In this document: piece after piece, positions 33,989 to 43,050 of the stretch | Layout: every line of letters starts with the position of its first letter | Numbering within the stretch: position 1 is the stretch's first letter | Translations under genes and position numbers: made by a program | Notes under the pieces: model-generated | Databases searched by the model: none | Told to the model about the DNA's origin: nothing | Seen by the model: only the letters and a program-made list of their open reading frames with translations | Source of the DNA: an uncultured Erythrobacter sp. | GTDB taxonomy: Bacteria > Pseudomonadota > Alphaproteobacteria > Sphingomonadales > Sphingomonadaceae | Length of the DNA: 64,000 nucleotides | NCBI GenBank assembly: GCA_947488155.1 | Contig: CANKYK010000002.1 | Coordinates: 502,001 to 566,000, forward strand | Direction of reading: 5' to 3'

Positions 33989-34591
33989 ATGGCCATTTCG
34001 TTTCTTGTGGTTGATGATTTCCTGGAGAACCCGGATGGAATGCGTAAACAAGCGCTAGGGCTGGAGTATCCTGAGCTGGAGGGGCCGTACGTAGGCCGTA
34101 ACTCTAAAGAACGCGCAGACTTGCCGGGTTTGGATCAGTATGTCTCGCAGCTCGTCGGTGAGAGGCTTAAGCCAGTCGACCCGCCCCAATCGCACGGCAA
34201 GTTTCGCGTCACTCTGGCAGAGCACGATGATGTGCCAGCGATCCACAATGATCTGTCGCAATGGTCGGGCATATTGTATTTGACCAAGACAGAACACTGC
34301 CAAGGAGGAACTGAGTTTTTCCGGCACAAGAAAACGGGACTTGAGAGCACACCATTCAATGATGCGGCGGCGCATGCTGCAGGCTTTGCTTCGCAGGCTG
34401 ATGCGATAAAGCAAACGATTGACGCCGATGCGTTGAACCATGATGCCTGGGAAAAGACTATGGAAATACCGATGCGTTACAATCGGTTATTGTTACTGCG
34501 TCCTTGGTTGTTCCACACTTCCGGCAAAGGCTTTGGCACCTCGATCGAGAATGGCCGGTTGATCTACACGATGTTTTTTACACTTGGTTGA
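33989..34591 (+). CDS. DUF6445 family, 2OG-Fe(II) oxygenase-like protein
   Basis: This 200-residue protein matches the DUF6445 family as I know it; members are often found beside tryptophan-halogenase and SapC-like genes in Caulobacter and sphingomonads. A possible iron triad is H86-N-D88 (PAIHNDLSQW) and H176 (RPWLFHTSGKGFG), with R171 nearby as a 2-oxoglutarate anchor. The N-terminus ISFLVVDDFLENPDGMRKQAL is typical. The ATG at 33989 follows GGAAAG. It is a lone gene here, between SDR and Nudix genes. Oxygenase activity is inferred. Confidence 0.8.
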   Translation: MAISFLVVDDFLENPDGMRKQALGLEYPELEGPYVGRNSKERADLPGLDQYVSQLVGERLKPVDPPQSHGKFRVTLAEHDDVPAIHNDLSQWSGILYLTKTEHCQGGTEFFRHKKTGLESTPFNDAAAHAAGFASQADAIKQTIDADALNHDAWEKTMEIPMRYNRLLLLRPWLFHTSGKGFGTSIENGRLIYTMFFTLG

Positions 34592-34603
34592 GTTCGAGCT
34601 GCT

Positions 34604-35062
34604 TTAGTCGAAGTTGCCGAGCCCGATCTGGATTACCTCGGCAATATTCTCTGGGTAGATCGCTTCGTGCCAGCCCTTAAGCTCACTCAATTTGAACCAG
34701 CGGTGCTGCGTCATCACTTTGCGCTCAAGATCCGTATGGCGGGATGTGTCGATTAGTTCGCTTTCGCTGTGCACTAGGAAATAGCGCTCATCCGCCCGAA
34801 CGGGTTCGCCCTCAACGGTGATGAATTCCGGTTCGATCTGGGCGATTTGCGGGCCTGGGTTGGCGACTATTCCGGTCTCCTCGAGCAATTCGCGCTTTGC
34901 CGCCTCTTCAAAGCTCTCGCCAGCGTCGCATTCGCCGCCTGCGGTCACCCAGAATGGCGGCCGCTTTGCGACGTCGAACCGAAACATCAGGGCGCGACCC
35001 TGCGGGTTGAGAACAATAACTCTCGCCGCGCGCCGGACGCGCTTTTGGCCTGGATTACGCAT
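34604..35062 (-). CDS. Nudix hydrolase
   Basis: This 152-residue enzyme has the Nudix box GGECDAGESFEEAAKRELLEETGI (residues about 42-65), matching Gx5Ex7REUxEExGU. It hydrolyses a nucleoside diphosphate linked to another group; the substrate cannot be told. Its first residues are basic (RNPGQKRVRRAARVIVLNPQG). The gene starts 5 bases after the AraC-type gene, so they are cotranscribed. Confidence 0.92.
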   Translation of the reverse strand: MRNPGQKRVRRAARVIVLNPQGRALMFRFDVAKRPPFWVTAGGECDAGESFEEAAKRELLEETGIVANPGPQIAQIEPEFITVEGEPVRADERYFLVHSESELIDTSRHTDLERKVMTQHRWFKLSELKGWHEAIYPENIAEVIQIGLGNFD

Positions 35063-35067
35063 GCGAC

Positions 35068-35907
35068 CTAGTCCTCGTTCCGGCTTTCTTCGCGCAGTTT
35101 CAGGCCAGCGGTCTGCAAAGGCGTGACGGCATTTTTGAACTGCCCCGGTGTCATCCGTGTGAATTTACGAAATTCGCGGTTGAGGTGCGACTGATCGAAA
35201 TAGCGCAATTCCGCCAGGTCTTTCTCGCTGGCATTGCCAAATCCGCGCATTGCGGCCGCCATGTCCAGGAACTTACTGCGCCTCAAAACGCCCTTCGGCG
35301 TCAGCCCAAATGCATCCTTGCAGCGGCGCTCAAGCTGGCGGATGGATATGCCAATTTCTTCAGCGGCCAGATCAATCCTGATCGTGCTGTCTCTGCGGGC
35401 AAACACCTCAAACTTGGCGAGCTGCGTGTCGACTTCTGGGTGCCCGCGCTCCTTGACCCGCTGCAAGACAATGGCCTCCATCGCGGCAACCTTCGCCTGA
35501 TCATCGCTCGCAGCACTGATGCCGCGCTGCAATTGATTGGCCAAATCACCCCACTCGTCAGCCAAAGGTAGCAGCCGATCAAAATATTCAGGGTGGGGCT
35601 TGGCGAATAAAGCGCGCCATGCGCTGGGCCGAATGGCAAAGCCGACAACGTTGAAGCTGCCCTTTACCCGGACCTTAAACGGTCCTGAATTGGCCCCGAA
35701 AAGCAATGTGTCGCTTGGCCGCGACCATTCGCCGGGTGCAACCTCGCCAGACCAATCGCCTTCGACTAGACAGCGAACAAATGCAGTTTCTGCCAGCAGA
35801 AAATCCTCGATCACCATGGCATCGGGCAGTTGTGCTTGAAACACATAAAATCGCCTGATGTAGGGCGCGACTGCGGCCGAAGGGTGATAGGTGCGAGACA
35901 GCAACAT
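35068..35907 (-). CDS. AraC family transcriptional regulator
   Basis: This 279-residue regulator has a C-terminal AraC DNA-binding domain (DLAAEEIGISIRQLERRCKDAFGLTPKGVLRRSKFLDMAAAM followed by DLAELRYFDQSHLNREFRKFTRMTPGQFKN) and an N-terminal 150-residue sensor of a type I recognise only loosely (LLSRTYHPSAAVAPYIRRFYVFQ). The target is unknown. It lies directly upstream of the Nudix gene with a 5-base gap. Confidence 0.92.
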   Translation of the reverse strand: MLLSRTYHPSAAVAPYIRRFYVFQAQLPDAMVIEDFLLAETAFVRCLVEGDWSGEVAPGEWSRPSDTLLFGANSGPFKVRVKGSFNVVGFAIRPSAWRALFAKPHPEYFDRLLPLADEWGDLANQLQRGISAASDDQAKVAAMEAIVLQRVKERGHPEVDTQLAKFEVFARRDSTIRIDLAAEEIGISIRQLERRCKDAFGLTPKGVLRRSKFLDMAAAMRGFGNASEKDLAELRYFDQSHLNREFRKFTRMTPGQFKNAVTPLQTAGLKLREESRNED

Positions 35908-35981
35908 CAGTCGGCCTGACCATAAGCTCGCATCGTCTTTGCTCCCCAGCTTCCCTGTGCAATCGCGGCGATTGGCTCGCT

Positions 35982-36254
35982 CTAACTCTCCGGCGCGCTT
36001 GCCTTTATTGCAACAGCATGCACCCGTTCTCCGACAATGTCACCCAATGCAGCGATAACAGCGCGCTGCCGGGCTAGCCGGTTCATATCGGCAAACTGTG
36101 CTGCCTCAATCACAATGGTGAAGTGCGATTCGCCGCTGCCATCATCGCCAGCGTGCCCAGAGTGCTGTGCGCTGTCATTGATGATATCGAGCTTGCTTGG
36201 CGAAAAAGCCTCGGTCAGCAGCTGTGACATTTCTTGGGCAATTGAGCCGTTCAT
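35982..36254 (-). CDS. BolA family protein
   Basis: This 90-residue protein has the BolA fold: LTEAFSPSKLDIINDSAQHSGHAG with the conserved HSGH, then ESHFTIVIEAAQFADMNRLARQRAVIAALGDIVGERVHAVAIKA. BolA proteins pair with monothiol glutaredoxins in iron-sulfur metabolism or act in stress responses. The ATG at 36254 follows AGAGAGA; an in-frame ATG at 36293 is upstream of the fold. It is divergent from the J-domain gene over 50 bases, an arrangement seen in alphaproteobacteria. Confidence 0.94.
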   Translation of the reverse strand: MNGSIAQEMSQLLTEAFSPSKLDIINDSAQHSGHAGDDGSGESHFTIVIEAAQFADMNRLARQRAVIAALGDIVGERVHAVAIKASAPES

Positions 36255-36304
36255 CGCGTTCTCTCTCTTGGATTTAGGGTTCGCAGACCCCATGCTCTAT
36301 TTTC

Positions 36305-36910
36305 ATGCGCTCTGCCAAGTTTCATGGACGTCACGAAGACGCTGCACGCGATTGCGAAGCTCCGGGCTGCGAGGAGGCTGGCGAGTTTCGCGCGCCTGGC
36401 GGTCGCCCCAATGGCTTTGACGGACCAGGGGAATGGCGCTGGATGTGTCTGGAACATGTGCGTCAGTTCAATTCGGGCTACGATTGGTTCGAAGGCATGA
36501 ATGCAGAGGAAATTCTCGCCGCTCAATCGCCAGCATCCGGTTGGAAGACCGAAAGCCCGAGTTTTGAGCCAACCGCCGGCATCGATGGCATGCCGCGCTG
36601 GGCCGATTTCGATGATCCCTTGGACGCGATCTCCGCGCGGGCCGCGGGGATAAAAGGGCGCGCCAGGCGGGATGCAGAGGCTGCTCCCACCGGCTTTGGC
36701 GGATCACGTTTCTCTGCGGAAGAGATCGGCGCGCTTGAGACTATGGGCCTGGGACGAGATACCGACCGACCGCGCCTGCGCCAGCGGTATTCGGAGCTGG
36801 TGCGTCGTTATCATCCAGACCGCAATGGCGGGGACCGCAAATACGAAGCACGCCTCGGCAAGGTGGTGGAGGCCTATCAATTGTTGCGGAAAGCGCGCGC
36901 CCTTACTTAG
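36305..36910 (+). CDS. J-domain protein with N-terminal Cys/His knuckle
   Basis: This 201-residue protein has a C-terminal J domain with HPD at 170-172 (SELVRRYHPDRNGGDRKYEARLGKVVEAYQLLRKAR), suggesting it stimulates a DnaK-type chaperone. The N-terminal half contains C17, C22, C48 and H51 (CEAPGCEEAGEF and WMCLEHV), which could bind zinc. The middle DUF-like stretch links the two. It is divergent from bolA. A short, decayed second copy of its 3' end lies at 37583-37637, beyond the DUF998 gene. Confidence 0.92.
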   Translation: MRSAKFHGRHEDAARDCEAPGCEEAGEFRAPGGRPNGFDGPGEWRWMCLEHVRQFNSGYDWFEGMNAEEILAAQSPASGWKTESPSFEPTAGIDGMPRWADFDDPLDAISARAAGIKGRARRDAEAAPTGFGGSRFSAEEIGALETMGLGRDTDRPRLRQRYSELVRRYHPDRNGGDRKYEARLGKVVEAYQLLRKARALT

Positions 36911-36971
36911 CCGTTGCCAACCATGGCATTTCGAGTGCAATCTTGCGGGATCAAACCGGGGGCTGTTCGAA

Positions 36972-37565
36972 ATGATGAGTGAGAAGACGAGTGCTTTGCT
37001 GGCAAAAGCGGGTTTTATCCCTCTGCCAGCCTGGTTGGGGCTGTCAACATTGGCTGGCCTTCTTGCAGTTGGTTATGATCCAATTGCTTCGCACGTCAGT
37101 GTGATGACCTTGGAAGACAATTTGTCGCACACCTTAGCGAATATCGCCGCCTTGGCTGTTGGGCTTAGTTTGCTCGTCTTTGGAACGGCTGTGTGGGCAA
37201 TTTCGGGTAGGGTCTTCTCTGCCGGTGCCGCGTGCTGGATGATTTTTGGCGTCGCAATGATCAGCAATGGCATTTGGCCCATGGGTACCCCAATGCACGG
37301 CTTTTACGTGATCGGAATTTTCAACATCTTGGCGCCTGCGCTGTCTTTGCTTGATGTGCAATCGGCCGAATTGCGATCGAAACTATACGCCGTAACTGTG
37401 TTCGTCAGTTTGGCCGGAGTGACATACCTTTGGCTGTTGCTCACAGGCTTTGAACCCGAAGGGTATTCGGGCCTCTTCCAGCGCTTCTTTGGGTCTATCA
37501 ATTTGGTGTGGCCATTGCTGTTCGCATACTATCATCCTCGGCTCGGAAGCGAGATTGATAAATAG
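36972..37565 (+). CDS. DUF998 family membrane protein
   Basis: This 197-residue membrane protein has about six hydrophobic segments (LSTLAGLLAVGYDPIASH, ANIAALAVGLSLLVFGTAVW, CWMIFGVAMISNGIWPMGTP, GFYVIGIFNILAPALSLL, and two more near the C-terminus), consistent with DUF998. The SHVSVM, GPMGTPMHG-like IWPMGTPMHG and PRLG motifs are family-like. Start codons at 36972 and 36975 are equally possible; the Shine-Dalgarno sequence is weak. Function unknown. It sits between the J-domain gene and a fragment resembling that gene's end, as if inserted there. Confidence 0.75.
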   Translation: MMSEKTSALLAKAGFIPLPAWLGLSTLAGLLAVGYDPIASHVSVMTLEDNLSHTLANIAALAVGLSLLVFGTAVWAISGRVFSAGAACWMIFGVAMISNGIWPMGTPMHGFYVIGIFNILAPALSLLDVQSAELRSKLYAVTVFVSLAGVTYLWLLLTGFEPEGYSGLFQRFFGSINLVWPLLFAYYHPRLGSEIDK

Positions 37566-37582
37566 CATGTTGTGATGGCTTT

Positions 37583-37637
37583 GCGCCTCTCGGCAAGGTG
37601 GTGGAGACCTATCAATTGCTGCGAAAGAGCGTGCGCC
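37583..37637 (+). pseudogene. Decayed copy of the J-domain gene 3' end
   Basis: These bases match 36851-36903, the last part of the J-domain gene, with a handful of mismatches and a 2-base insertion that shifts the frame. The copy reads GCAAGGTGGTGGAG, CCTATCAATTG and GCGAAAG and is followed by a stop. It is a short gene remnant after the DUF998 gene and is not translated as a protein I can support. Confidence 0.75.
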
Positions 37638-37646
37638 TGAGCTGCG

Positions 37647-38003
37647 TTAGCGACCCCTGGTTAGGATCGGCTCGAATCCGCCATAAATGATCCTCGAACC
37701 ATCAAATGGCATCTCGCCGGAGTGGCCTTCAAAACCTTCGCCTACCATCATTGCTTGGTTGGCTTTCTCGAAGGTGGCCTTGTCCGGCCAGATTACCCAA
37801 CCGGTGACGATTTTTTCTCCATTAGGTGCCTTCACAGCCTTGCGAAAGTCGGTGGTTTTGCCGTTGGGAACATCAAGTTCCCACGCTTCCATGACTTCCA
37901 ATGCGCCGTGTTCCATCGACCAATTGGCCATGAACTCGGCAGCTTCGACGTACTTTTCACGGTTTTCCTCAGGCACTGAGAGTGCTGCTACTGCTACGTA
38001 CAT
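37647..38003 (-). CDS. DUF1428 domain protein
   Basis: This 118-residue protein matches DUF1428: MYVAVAALSVPEENREKYVEAAEFMANWSMEHGALEVMEAWELDVPNGKTTDFRKAV and GWVIWPDKATFEKANQAMM. It forms the dimeric alpha/beta ferredoxin-like fold of antibiotic-biosynthesis-monooxygenase-type proteins, which may bind small aromatics. No function is established. It is transcribed in the same direction as the MpaB-type gene, 57 bases downstream of it. Confidence 0.9.
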   Translation of the reverse strand: MYVAVAALSVPEENREKYVEAAEFMANWSMEHGALEVMEAWELDVPNGKTTDFRKAVKAPNGEKIVTGWVIWPDKATFEKANQAMMVGEGFEGHSGEMPFDGSRIIYGGFEPILTRGR

Positions 38004-38060
38004 TTCAATCCTCCCTCAAATCTGTCGGATCTCATATGGCAGCAATTTGGCGATTTCGGG

Positions 38061-38900
38061 TCAGGTCTGCCGAAATGCCCAACGCAAGGTCCGGCCCATG
38101 CCCCATGTCGCGGCCCGTGCAGGGATCGCGCTGAGGCCGGGCGCATTAAGCCCCAGCATGCTTCTACCCCATGGTGGCAACATGGCCACCGCATCTCCGC
38201 CCAGCATGGCTTGGACGCCCGGCGGCGTGCCTTCAGGCTTCTGGTTGAGCACCAGGTTTGCGATCTCGCGAGCCTCTGGCGAAGGCCGCAAATCAACGCG
38301 CAGCTCGCGGAAAATCGCATCGGCCTCTGCCCGGGTTTCCGGGACTGGATCCGCACCCAGAGCGCGGGCAATCACAGCAAACTGGCGGTAATACTCATCC
38401 TGCTCGCTGCGCGGCATATTCGGCTGCACATGGCGCATATATCCCGCCAGGAAGCTTTGCGCCTCGGCCACATGCACCCAAGCGAGCGTGCGCGGATCGT
38501 TCGCGATGTAAGATGATCCATCAGGCAGAGTTCCGGTCACCTGCGCATGGATGCCATTAACCCACTCAATCGCCGCCATCGCGCGGTCACGGTGGCCGAA
38601 GGTGGTCACCGCAATGAACTTAGCCGTGCGGCGCAGGCGGCCATGCATATCCTCGCGAAAGTTCGAATGATCGAGCACGCCTTGGAGCGCGTGCGGATGG
38701 AGCATTTGCAGCAGAAGGCTGCGAATACCGCCGGTCATCATTCCAACCAGATCGGCATGGACCATACGGATTGGGGTATCACGCTCAAACAAGGCCTCGT
38801 CTGATGGCGGCTCTGGCTTCTGCCCGGCGCTGGCATCGTTAAAGACATCGCGAACCTGCTGAACCAGTTTCAGTCGTAGTTTTTCGATCGGATCAGCCAT
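38061..38900 (-). CDS. Oxygenase MpaB family (DUF2236) protein
   Basis: This 279-residue protein belongs to the DUF2236/MpaB group, which includes a fungal oxygenase and a latex-clearing protein family relative. The family pattern is visible in MVHADLVGMMTGGIRSLLLQMLHPHALQGVLDHSNFREDMHGRLRRTAKFIAVTTFG and DPRTLAWVHVAEAQSFLAGYMRHV; the conserved histidines would be heme or metal ligands by analogy. The ATG at 38900 (MADPIEK) follows a spacer with no fold upstream. Heme-dependent oxidation is a family-level inference. Confidence 0.88.
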   Translation of the reverse strand: MADPIEKLRLKLVQQVRDVFNDASAGQKPEPPSDEALFERDTPIRMVHADLVGMMTGGIRSLLLQMLHPHALQGVLDHSNFREDMHGRLRRTAKFIAVTTFGHRDRAMAAIEWVNGIHAQVTGTLPDGSSYIANDPRTLAWVHVAEAQSFLAGYMRHVQPNMPRSEQDEYYRQFAVIARALGADPVPETRAEADAIFRELRVDLRPSPEAREIANLVLNQKPEGTPPGVQAMLGGDAVAMLPPWGRSMLGLNAPGLSAIPARAATWGMGRTLRWAFRQT

Positions 38901-38983
38901 TATGGGCAATGTAGTCAGTGTGTTGCCCGATTGCGAGTTCAAGTTGCACTTCAAATATCGCCGCCAATGCCCATTTTAGCGCC

Positions 38984-39661
38984 ATGAGAATTAACGCAGA
39001 ATTTGATGAAGTCGTGATGATCCATACCGGCGACATGGAATGGGTGCCGTCGCCCATGGCCGGGGTCGATCGCAGAATGCTGGACCGGATTGGCGATGAG
39101 GTTGCGCGCGCAACCAGCATTGTACGCTATGCTGCGGGCAGTCATTTCTCTGAGCACACCCATTCCGGAGGTGAGGAATTCATCGTCTTGGACGGCGTGT
39201 TTCAGGATGAGCATGGCGATTATCCTGCGGGCACCTATGTGCGCAATCCAATCGGTACGCACCACATCCCGCGCTCCGATCCGGGCTGCACTATCTTTGT
39301 GAAGCTGTGGCAATTCGCAAAGGACGATGCGGATCAATTCTCGCTGAATTTAAATGCCTTGGAGCTGTCATCAGATGACAATATTCAAGGCGTCAGCCGC
39401 GCGCAGATCGTCGATCGACCGCAAGAGGCGGTATTCTTAGAGGCTTGGGAGCCGGGCATTGCGGCTGAATTGTCCGATGCCGGGGGCGCGGAGATTCTGA
39501 TCTTGGAAGGTAAACTGATCCATGCGGGCGAAAGCTATCAGCGTCATGATTGGATCAGGCTGCCAGCAGGTAAAACCGCCGAATTCACAGCAGGCGCAGA
39601 GGGCGCACGGTTCTGGATGAAGTGCGGGCATTTGAATAAAATCACCATTCCGAGCCAATAA
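38984..39661 (+). CDS. Bicupin (ChrR-like) protein
   Basis: This 225-residue protein has two cupin domains. The first carries SHFSEHTHSGGEEFIVLDGVFQDEHGDYPAGTYVRNPIGTHH, the metal pattern of ChrR anti-sigma cupins (HxH, E, H); the second (residues about 140-220) keeps EILILEGKLIHAGESYQRHDWIRLPAG and has fewer metal residues. ChrR-like cupins bind zinc in anti-sigma factors, but here the N-terminal anti-sigma domain is absent, so it is a stand-alone sensor or enzyme. It is divergent from the MpaB-type gene. Confidence 0.88.
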   Translation: MRINAEFDEVVMIHTGDMEWVPSPMAGVDRRMLDRIGDEVARATSIVRYAAGSHFSEHTHSGGEEFIVLDGVFQDEHGDYPAGTYVRNPIGTHHIPRSDPGCTIFVKLWQFAKDDADQFSLNLNALELSSDDNIQGVSRAQIVDRPQEAVFLEAWEPGIAAELSDAGGAEILILEGKLIHAGESYQRHDWIRLPAGKTAEFTAGAEGARFWMKCGHLNKITIPSQ

Positions 39662-39746
39662 TCTGCGCAAATTCCTGTGACCTAGTGAAATTAGCAGTGT
39701 GCAGCTTCTTGCAGCCGCGCCAATCGCGCTCTAACCGTTTGACGCG

Positions 39747-40739
39747 ATGAATTCTCCTGCAGACACCAGCTTCGACAGCGCCGGCAGCGCGCTTCCCCCT
39801 CAGCCCGACACGACGGTCGACGTGCGCGACGCATTCGGCATTGATGTCGATTGGCAAGTTCCCGCCTTCAGCGTGGCAGAGGCGCATGTGCCAGAGATCG
39901 ACGAAAGCTATGTTTTCGATCCTGATACGACGCTAGCGATTCTTGCCGGATTTGAGCACAACCGCCGCGTGATGGTTCAGGGCTATCACGGCACGGGCAA
40001 GTCGACGCACATTGAGCAAGTGGCCGCGCGGCTCAATTGGCCCAGCATCCGTGTGAACTTGGACGCGCATATCAGCCGGATCGATTTGATTGGGCGCGAT
40101 GCCATCGTGCTTAAAGACGGCTTGCAAGTCACAGAATTCAAAGAAGGCATCCTGCCTTGGGCGCTGCAACACCCGGTTGCGCTGACATTTGATGAATATG
40201 ATGCGGGCCGCCCGGACGTAATGTTCGTAATCCAGCGTATTCTGGAATTTGATGGCCGCCTGACCCTGCTTGATCAGAACCGGGTGATCACGCCGAACCC
40301 CTATTTCCGTCTATTCGCGACAACCAACACGGTTGGCCTCGGTGATACCAGCGGGCTGTATCATGGGACGCAGGCGATCAACCAAGCGCAGATGGACCGG
40401 TGGAACATCGTGGTCGCGCTCAATTACCTGCCTGCTGAAACTGAGCAGAAGATCGTCAAATCGAAAACGCCAGAAACCGATGACGCGGTGATCGCGGATA
40501 TGGTGAAGGTTGCAGATCTGACCCGCCAAGGTTTTATGAACGGCGATATCTCAACCGTCATGAGCCCGCGCACGGTCATCACTTGGGCGCAAAATGCCGA
40601 GATTTTTAAGAATCTCGGCTTTGCGTTCCGCCTCTCATTCCTCAACAAATGTGATGAGGCAGAGCGGGTGCTGGTGAGCGAATATTACCAGCGGGTCTTC
40701 AACGAAGATCTGCCAGAGGGCATCGCGAAGACCGGTTAG
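39747..40739 (+). CDS. cobS: Cobaltochelatase subunit CobS
   Basis: CobS is the AAA+ subunit of the aerobic cobaltochelatase that inserts cobalt into hydrogenobyrinate a,c-diamide. The 330-residue protein has a Walker [10 protein letters not shown] at 79-87, a Walker [12 protein letters not shown] near 147, [29 protein letters not shown], and the [13 protein letters not shown] sensor-2 region. Its partner cobT is not next to it, although in most relatives it follows. The next gene is a penicillin-binding protein 94 bases away. Confidence 0.95.
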   Translation: MNSPADTSFDSAGSALPPQPDTTVDVRDAFGIDVDWQVPAFSVAEAHVPEIDESYVFDPDTTLAILAGFEHNRRVMVQGYHGTGKSTHIEQVAARLNWPSIRVNLDAHISRIDLIGRDAIVLKDGLQVTEFKEGILPWALQHPVALTFDEYDAGRPDVMFVIQRILEFDGRLTLLDQNRVITPNPYFRLFATTNTVGLGDTSGLYHGTQAINQAQMDRWNIVVALNYLPAETEQKIVKSKTPETDDAVIADMVKVADLTRQGFMNGDISTVMSPRTVITWAQNAEIFKNLGFAFRLSFLNKCDEAERVLVSEYYQRVFNEDLPEGIAKTG

Positions 40740-40833
40740 AGACATTTGTAGCTGGTTGGCTCGATAGCTTAGACCTTGCCTGGTTCACAAAAAATGCTCG
40801 CAAGCGCTGTGTTAATGGTATAACACAGCGAGT

Positions 40834-43041
40834 ATGTTTCGGCGGCAACGACCAGACGATGACGATGGCATAAGCCATAGGCCGGGAAACCGCCGAGAGG
40901 CGGGCTATTACTCGCTGCAAGATCCCTATGGCAGCGCGCTGGATGAATTCGATAATAAGTTTGACTGGGGGCAACACGGGCAGAAGCCGAAGCGCAGATG
41001 GCTGAAATGGCCCAGCCTGCCAAGCTGGAGACGCAGGTCAAAGCGTGATGGCGGCGGCGGTGTTGCGCCCGATATTGAACCCGGCAATTACCCCCCGCCG
41101 GCTATACCAGCGACCAAGTGGCAGAAACGCCGCAAATGGTTTGTGCGTGGCATTGCACTTTGCCTGCTCGGTTTCATTCTGATCGTTGGTTGGCTTGCGT
41201 TCACCGCGCCACTGTCAAAATCGCTTGAGCCAATTGCGCCGCCTCAGATCACTCTGCTTGCTAGCGATGGCACGCCGATAGCCCGCAGCGGAGCAGTGGT
41301 GGATGCGCCGGTGGAGATCGAGGAGCTGCCCGAACATGTGGTCGGTGCGTTCCTATCGATCGAGGATCGGCGGTTTTATTCGCACTGGGGGATCGATCCG
41401 CGCGGCATTGCGCGGGCGGCGTGGTCAAACCTGTCCGGCGGCCCCCGGCAGGGCGGCAGCACTATCACTCAGCAGCTGGCGAAATTCACGTTCCTAACGC
41501 CTGAGCAGAGCATGACACGCAAGGCTCGCGAGGCGTTGATCGCTCTGTGGCTGGAGACGTGGCTGACCAAGGACGAAATCCTGGAGCGGTATTTGTCCAA
41601 CGCCTATTTCGGTGACAATCAGTACGGGCTTCGCGCGGCCAGCCTGCATTACTTCTATCGCCATCCCGAAAACCTGAAGCCTGAGCAGGCAGCCATGCTC
41701 GCGGGTTTGTTGAAGGCCCCGAGCAGGCTCGCACCGACAAAGAACTATGACCTTGCGAAAGAGCGCATGGGCTTGGTGATCTCCTCCATGGTGGAAGAGG
41801 GCTATTTGACGGCGGAGGATGCCGCGAGCCTTCCTTCACCAAAGCTGGATGTGCGGGCTCGTAATAACCTGCCAACGGGCACATATTTTGCCGATTGGGC
41901 GCTGCCGATTGCGCGCAAGAATGCAGAGGCGAGCTATGCCAAGCAGGCGCTCACGACGACCCTGGATGCGCGCCTTCAAGCGCTCGCGAGCCGGGTGGTT
42001 GGCCGGGCGAGGCTTGGCGAGGCGCAGGTTGCCTTGGTGGCGATGCGCCACTCGGGCGAAGTTGTGGCGATGGTTGGCGGCAAGGATTATGCGAAGTCTC
42101 CATTTAACCGGGCGACGCAGGCGCGCAGGCAACCAGGCTCGACCTTTAAATTGTTCGTCTATCTCGCCGCACTTGAGGCTGGGTGGCAGCCGGACGACAC
42201 CATTCCGAACACGGCCATCGAACAAGGCAGCTATCGCCCCAAAAACTCCGGCGAGAAATATTCCGACGAGCTGACCCTGGAGCAGGCATTCGCAAGCTCC
42301 AGCAATGTCGCTACAGTTCGGCTGTTCCAGGCGATTGGTAGCGAGCAAGTGATCGCAACCGCGCGCTCACTGGGGGTCGAATCCAGCCTACCCGTGGGTG
42401 ATCCCAGCCTCGCGCTCGGCACGTCATCCATGACCTTGCTTGAACTCACCTCCGCCTATGCAGGCCTCGCTGGCAATACCTTCCCGATTGAACCCCATGC
42501 ATTTGAGGAAGAGGAGGAAGGCTGGCTCGATTGGTTGACCTCTGGCGAGGACAGCCTGTCGGAGCGCACGCATGAAAACATTGAACAAATGCTGCGCGCC
42601 GCGATCAATCGCGGGACGGGCCGAGCGGCCACTTTGCCCATTGCGAATTACGGCAAAACCGGCACGACCCAGAATTATCGCGACGCTTTGTTCGTCGGCT
42701 ATGCTGGCGATCTTGTGGTCGGCGTGTGGGTCGGCAATGACGACAATTCCTCGCTTGGCGGCGTGACGGGCGGGGGGACACCAGCCCGTATCTGGCGCGA
42801 TTTTATGCGCGGCGCCTTGTCGCTTGCACCGCCGAAGCCCACCAGCGCGCCTGATCCAGAGGGGCCTGTGCAGCCGCTTGATATCGGCGAAGGCGAGACA
42901 ATCGTGATCGATGAAAACGGCTCAGAAATCAGCTTTGACGAGGAAGGGATTACCTTCTCAACCGAAGTGGAAGGCGTTCCGTTGGAGCTGAGGATTGACG
43001 AGGACGGACTCAATCTGGAGCCTGCGCCGCCCAGCCGTTAG
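40834..43041 (+). CDS. Class A penicillin-binding protein (PBP1A-type)
   Basis: This 735-residue bifunctional peptidoglycan synthase has a cytosolic, basic N-terminal tail of about 100 residues, a membrane helix at 105-124, a glycosyltransferase domain starting with SIEDRRFYSHWGID (E177) and GGSTITQQLAK, and a transpeptidase with S436-T-F-K439, the SSN and K608-T-G motifs. The C-terminus is an unusual acidic segment of about 65 residues (EGETIVIDENGSEISFDEEGI...) of no known function. It is a single-gene unit here; whether it is a specific PBP1A, 1B or 1C analogue is uncertain. Confidence 0.95.
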   Translation: MFRRQRPDDDDGISHRPGNRREAGYYSLQDPYGSALDEFDNKFDWGQHGQKPKRRWLKWPSLPSWRRRSKRDGGGGVAPDIEPGNYPPPAIPATKWQKRRKWFVRGIALCLLGFILIVGWLAFTAPLSKSLEPIAPPQITLLASDGTPIARSGAVVDAPVEIEELPEHVVGAFLSIEDRRFYSHWGIDPRGIARAAWSNLSGGPRQGGSTITQQLAKFTFLTPEQSMTRKAREALIALWLETWLTKDEILERYLSNAYFGDNQYGLRAASLHYFYRHPENLKPEQAAMLAGLLKAPSRLAPTKNYDLAKERMGLVISSMVEEGYLTAEDAASLPSPKLDVRARNNLPTGTYFADWALPIARKNAEASYAKQALTTTLDARLQALASRVVGRARLGEAQVALVAMRHSGEVVAMVGGKDYAKSPFNRATQARRQPGSTFKLFVYLAALEAGWQPDDTIPNTAIEQGSYRPKNSGEKYSDELTLEQAFASSSNVATVRLFQAIGSEQVIATARSLGVESSLPVGDPSLALGTSSMTLLELTSAYAGLAGNTFPIEPHAFEEEEEGWLDWLTSGEDSLSERTHENIEQMLRAAINRGTGRAATLPIANYGKTGTTQNYRDALFVGYAGDLVVGVWVGNDDNSSLGGVTGGGTPARIWRDFMRGALSLAPPKPTSAPDPEGPVQPLDIGEGETIVIDENGSEISFDEEGITFSTEVEGVPLELRIDEDGLNLEPAPPSR

Positions 43042-43050
43042 CAGGGTAAT

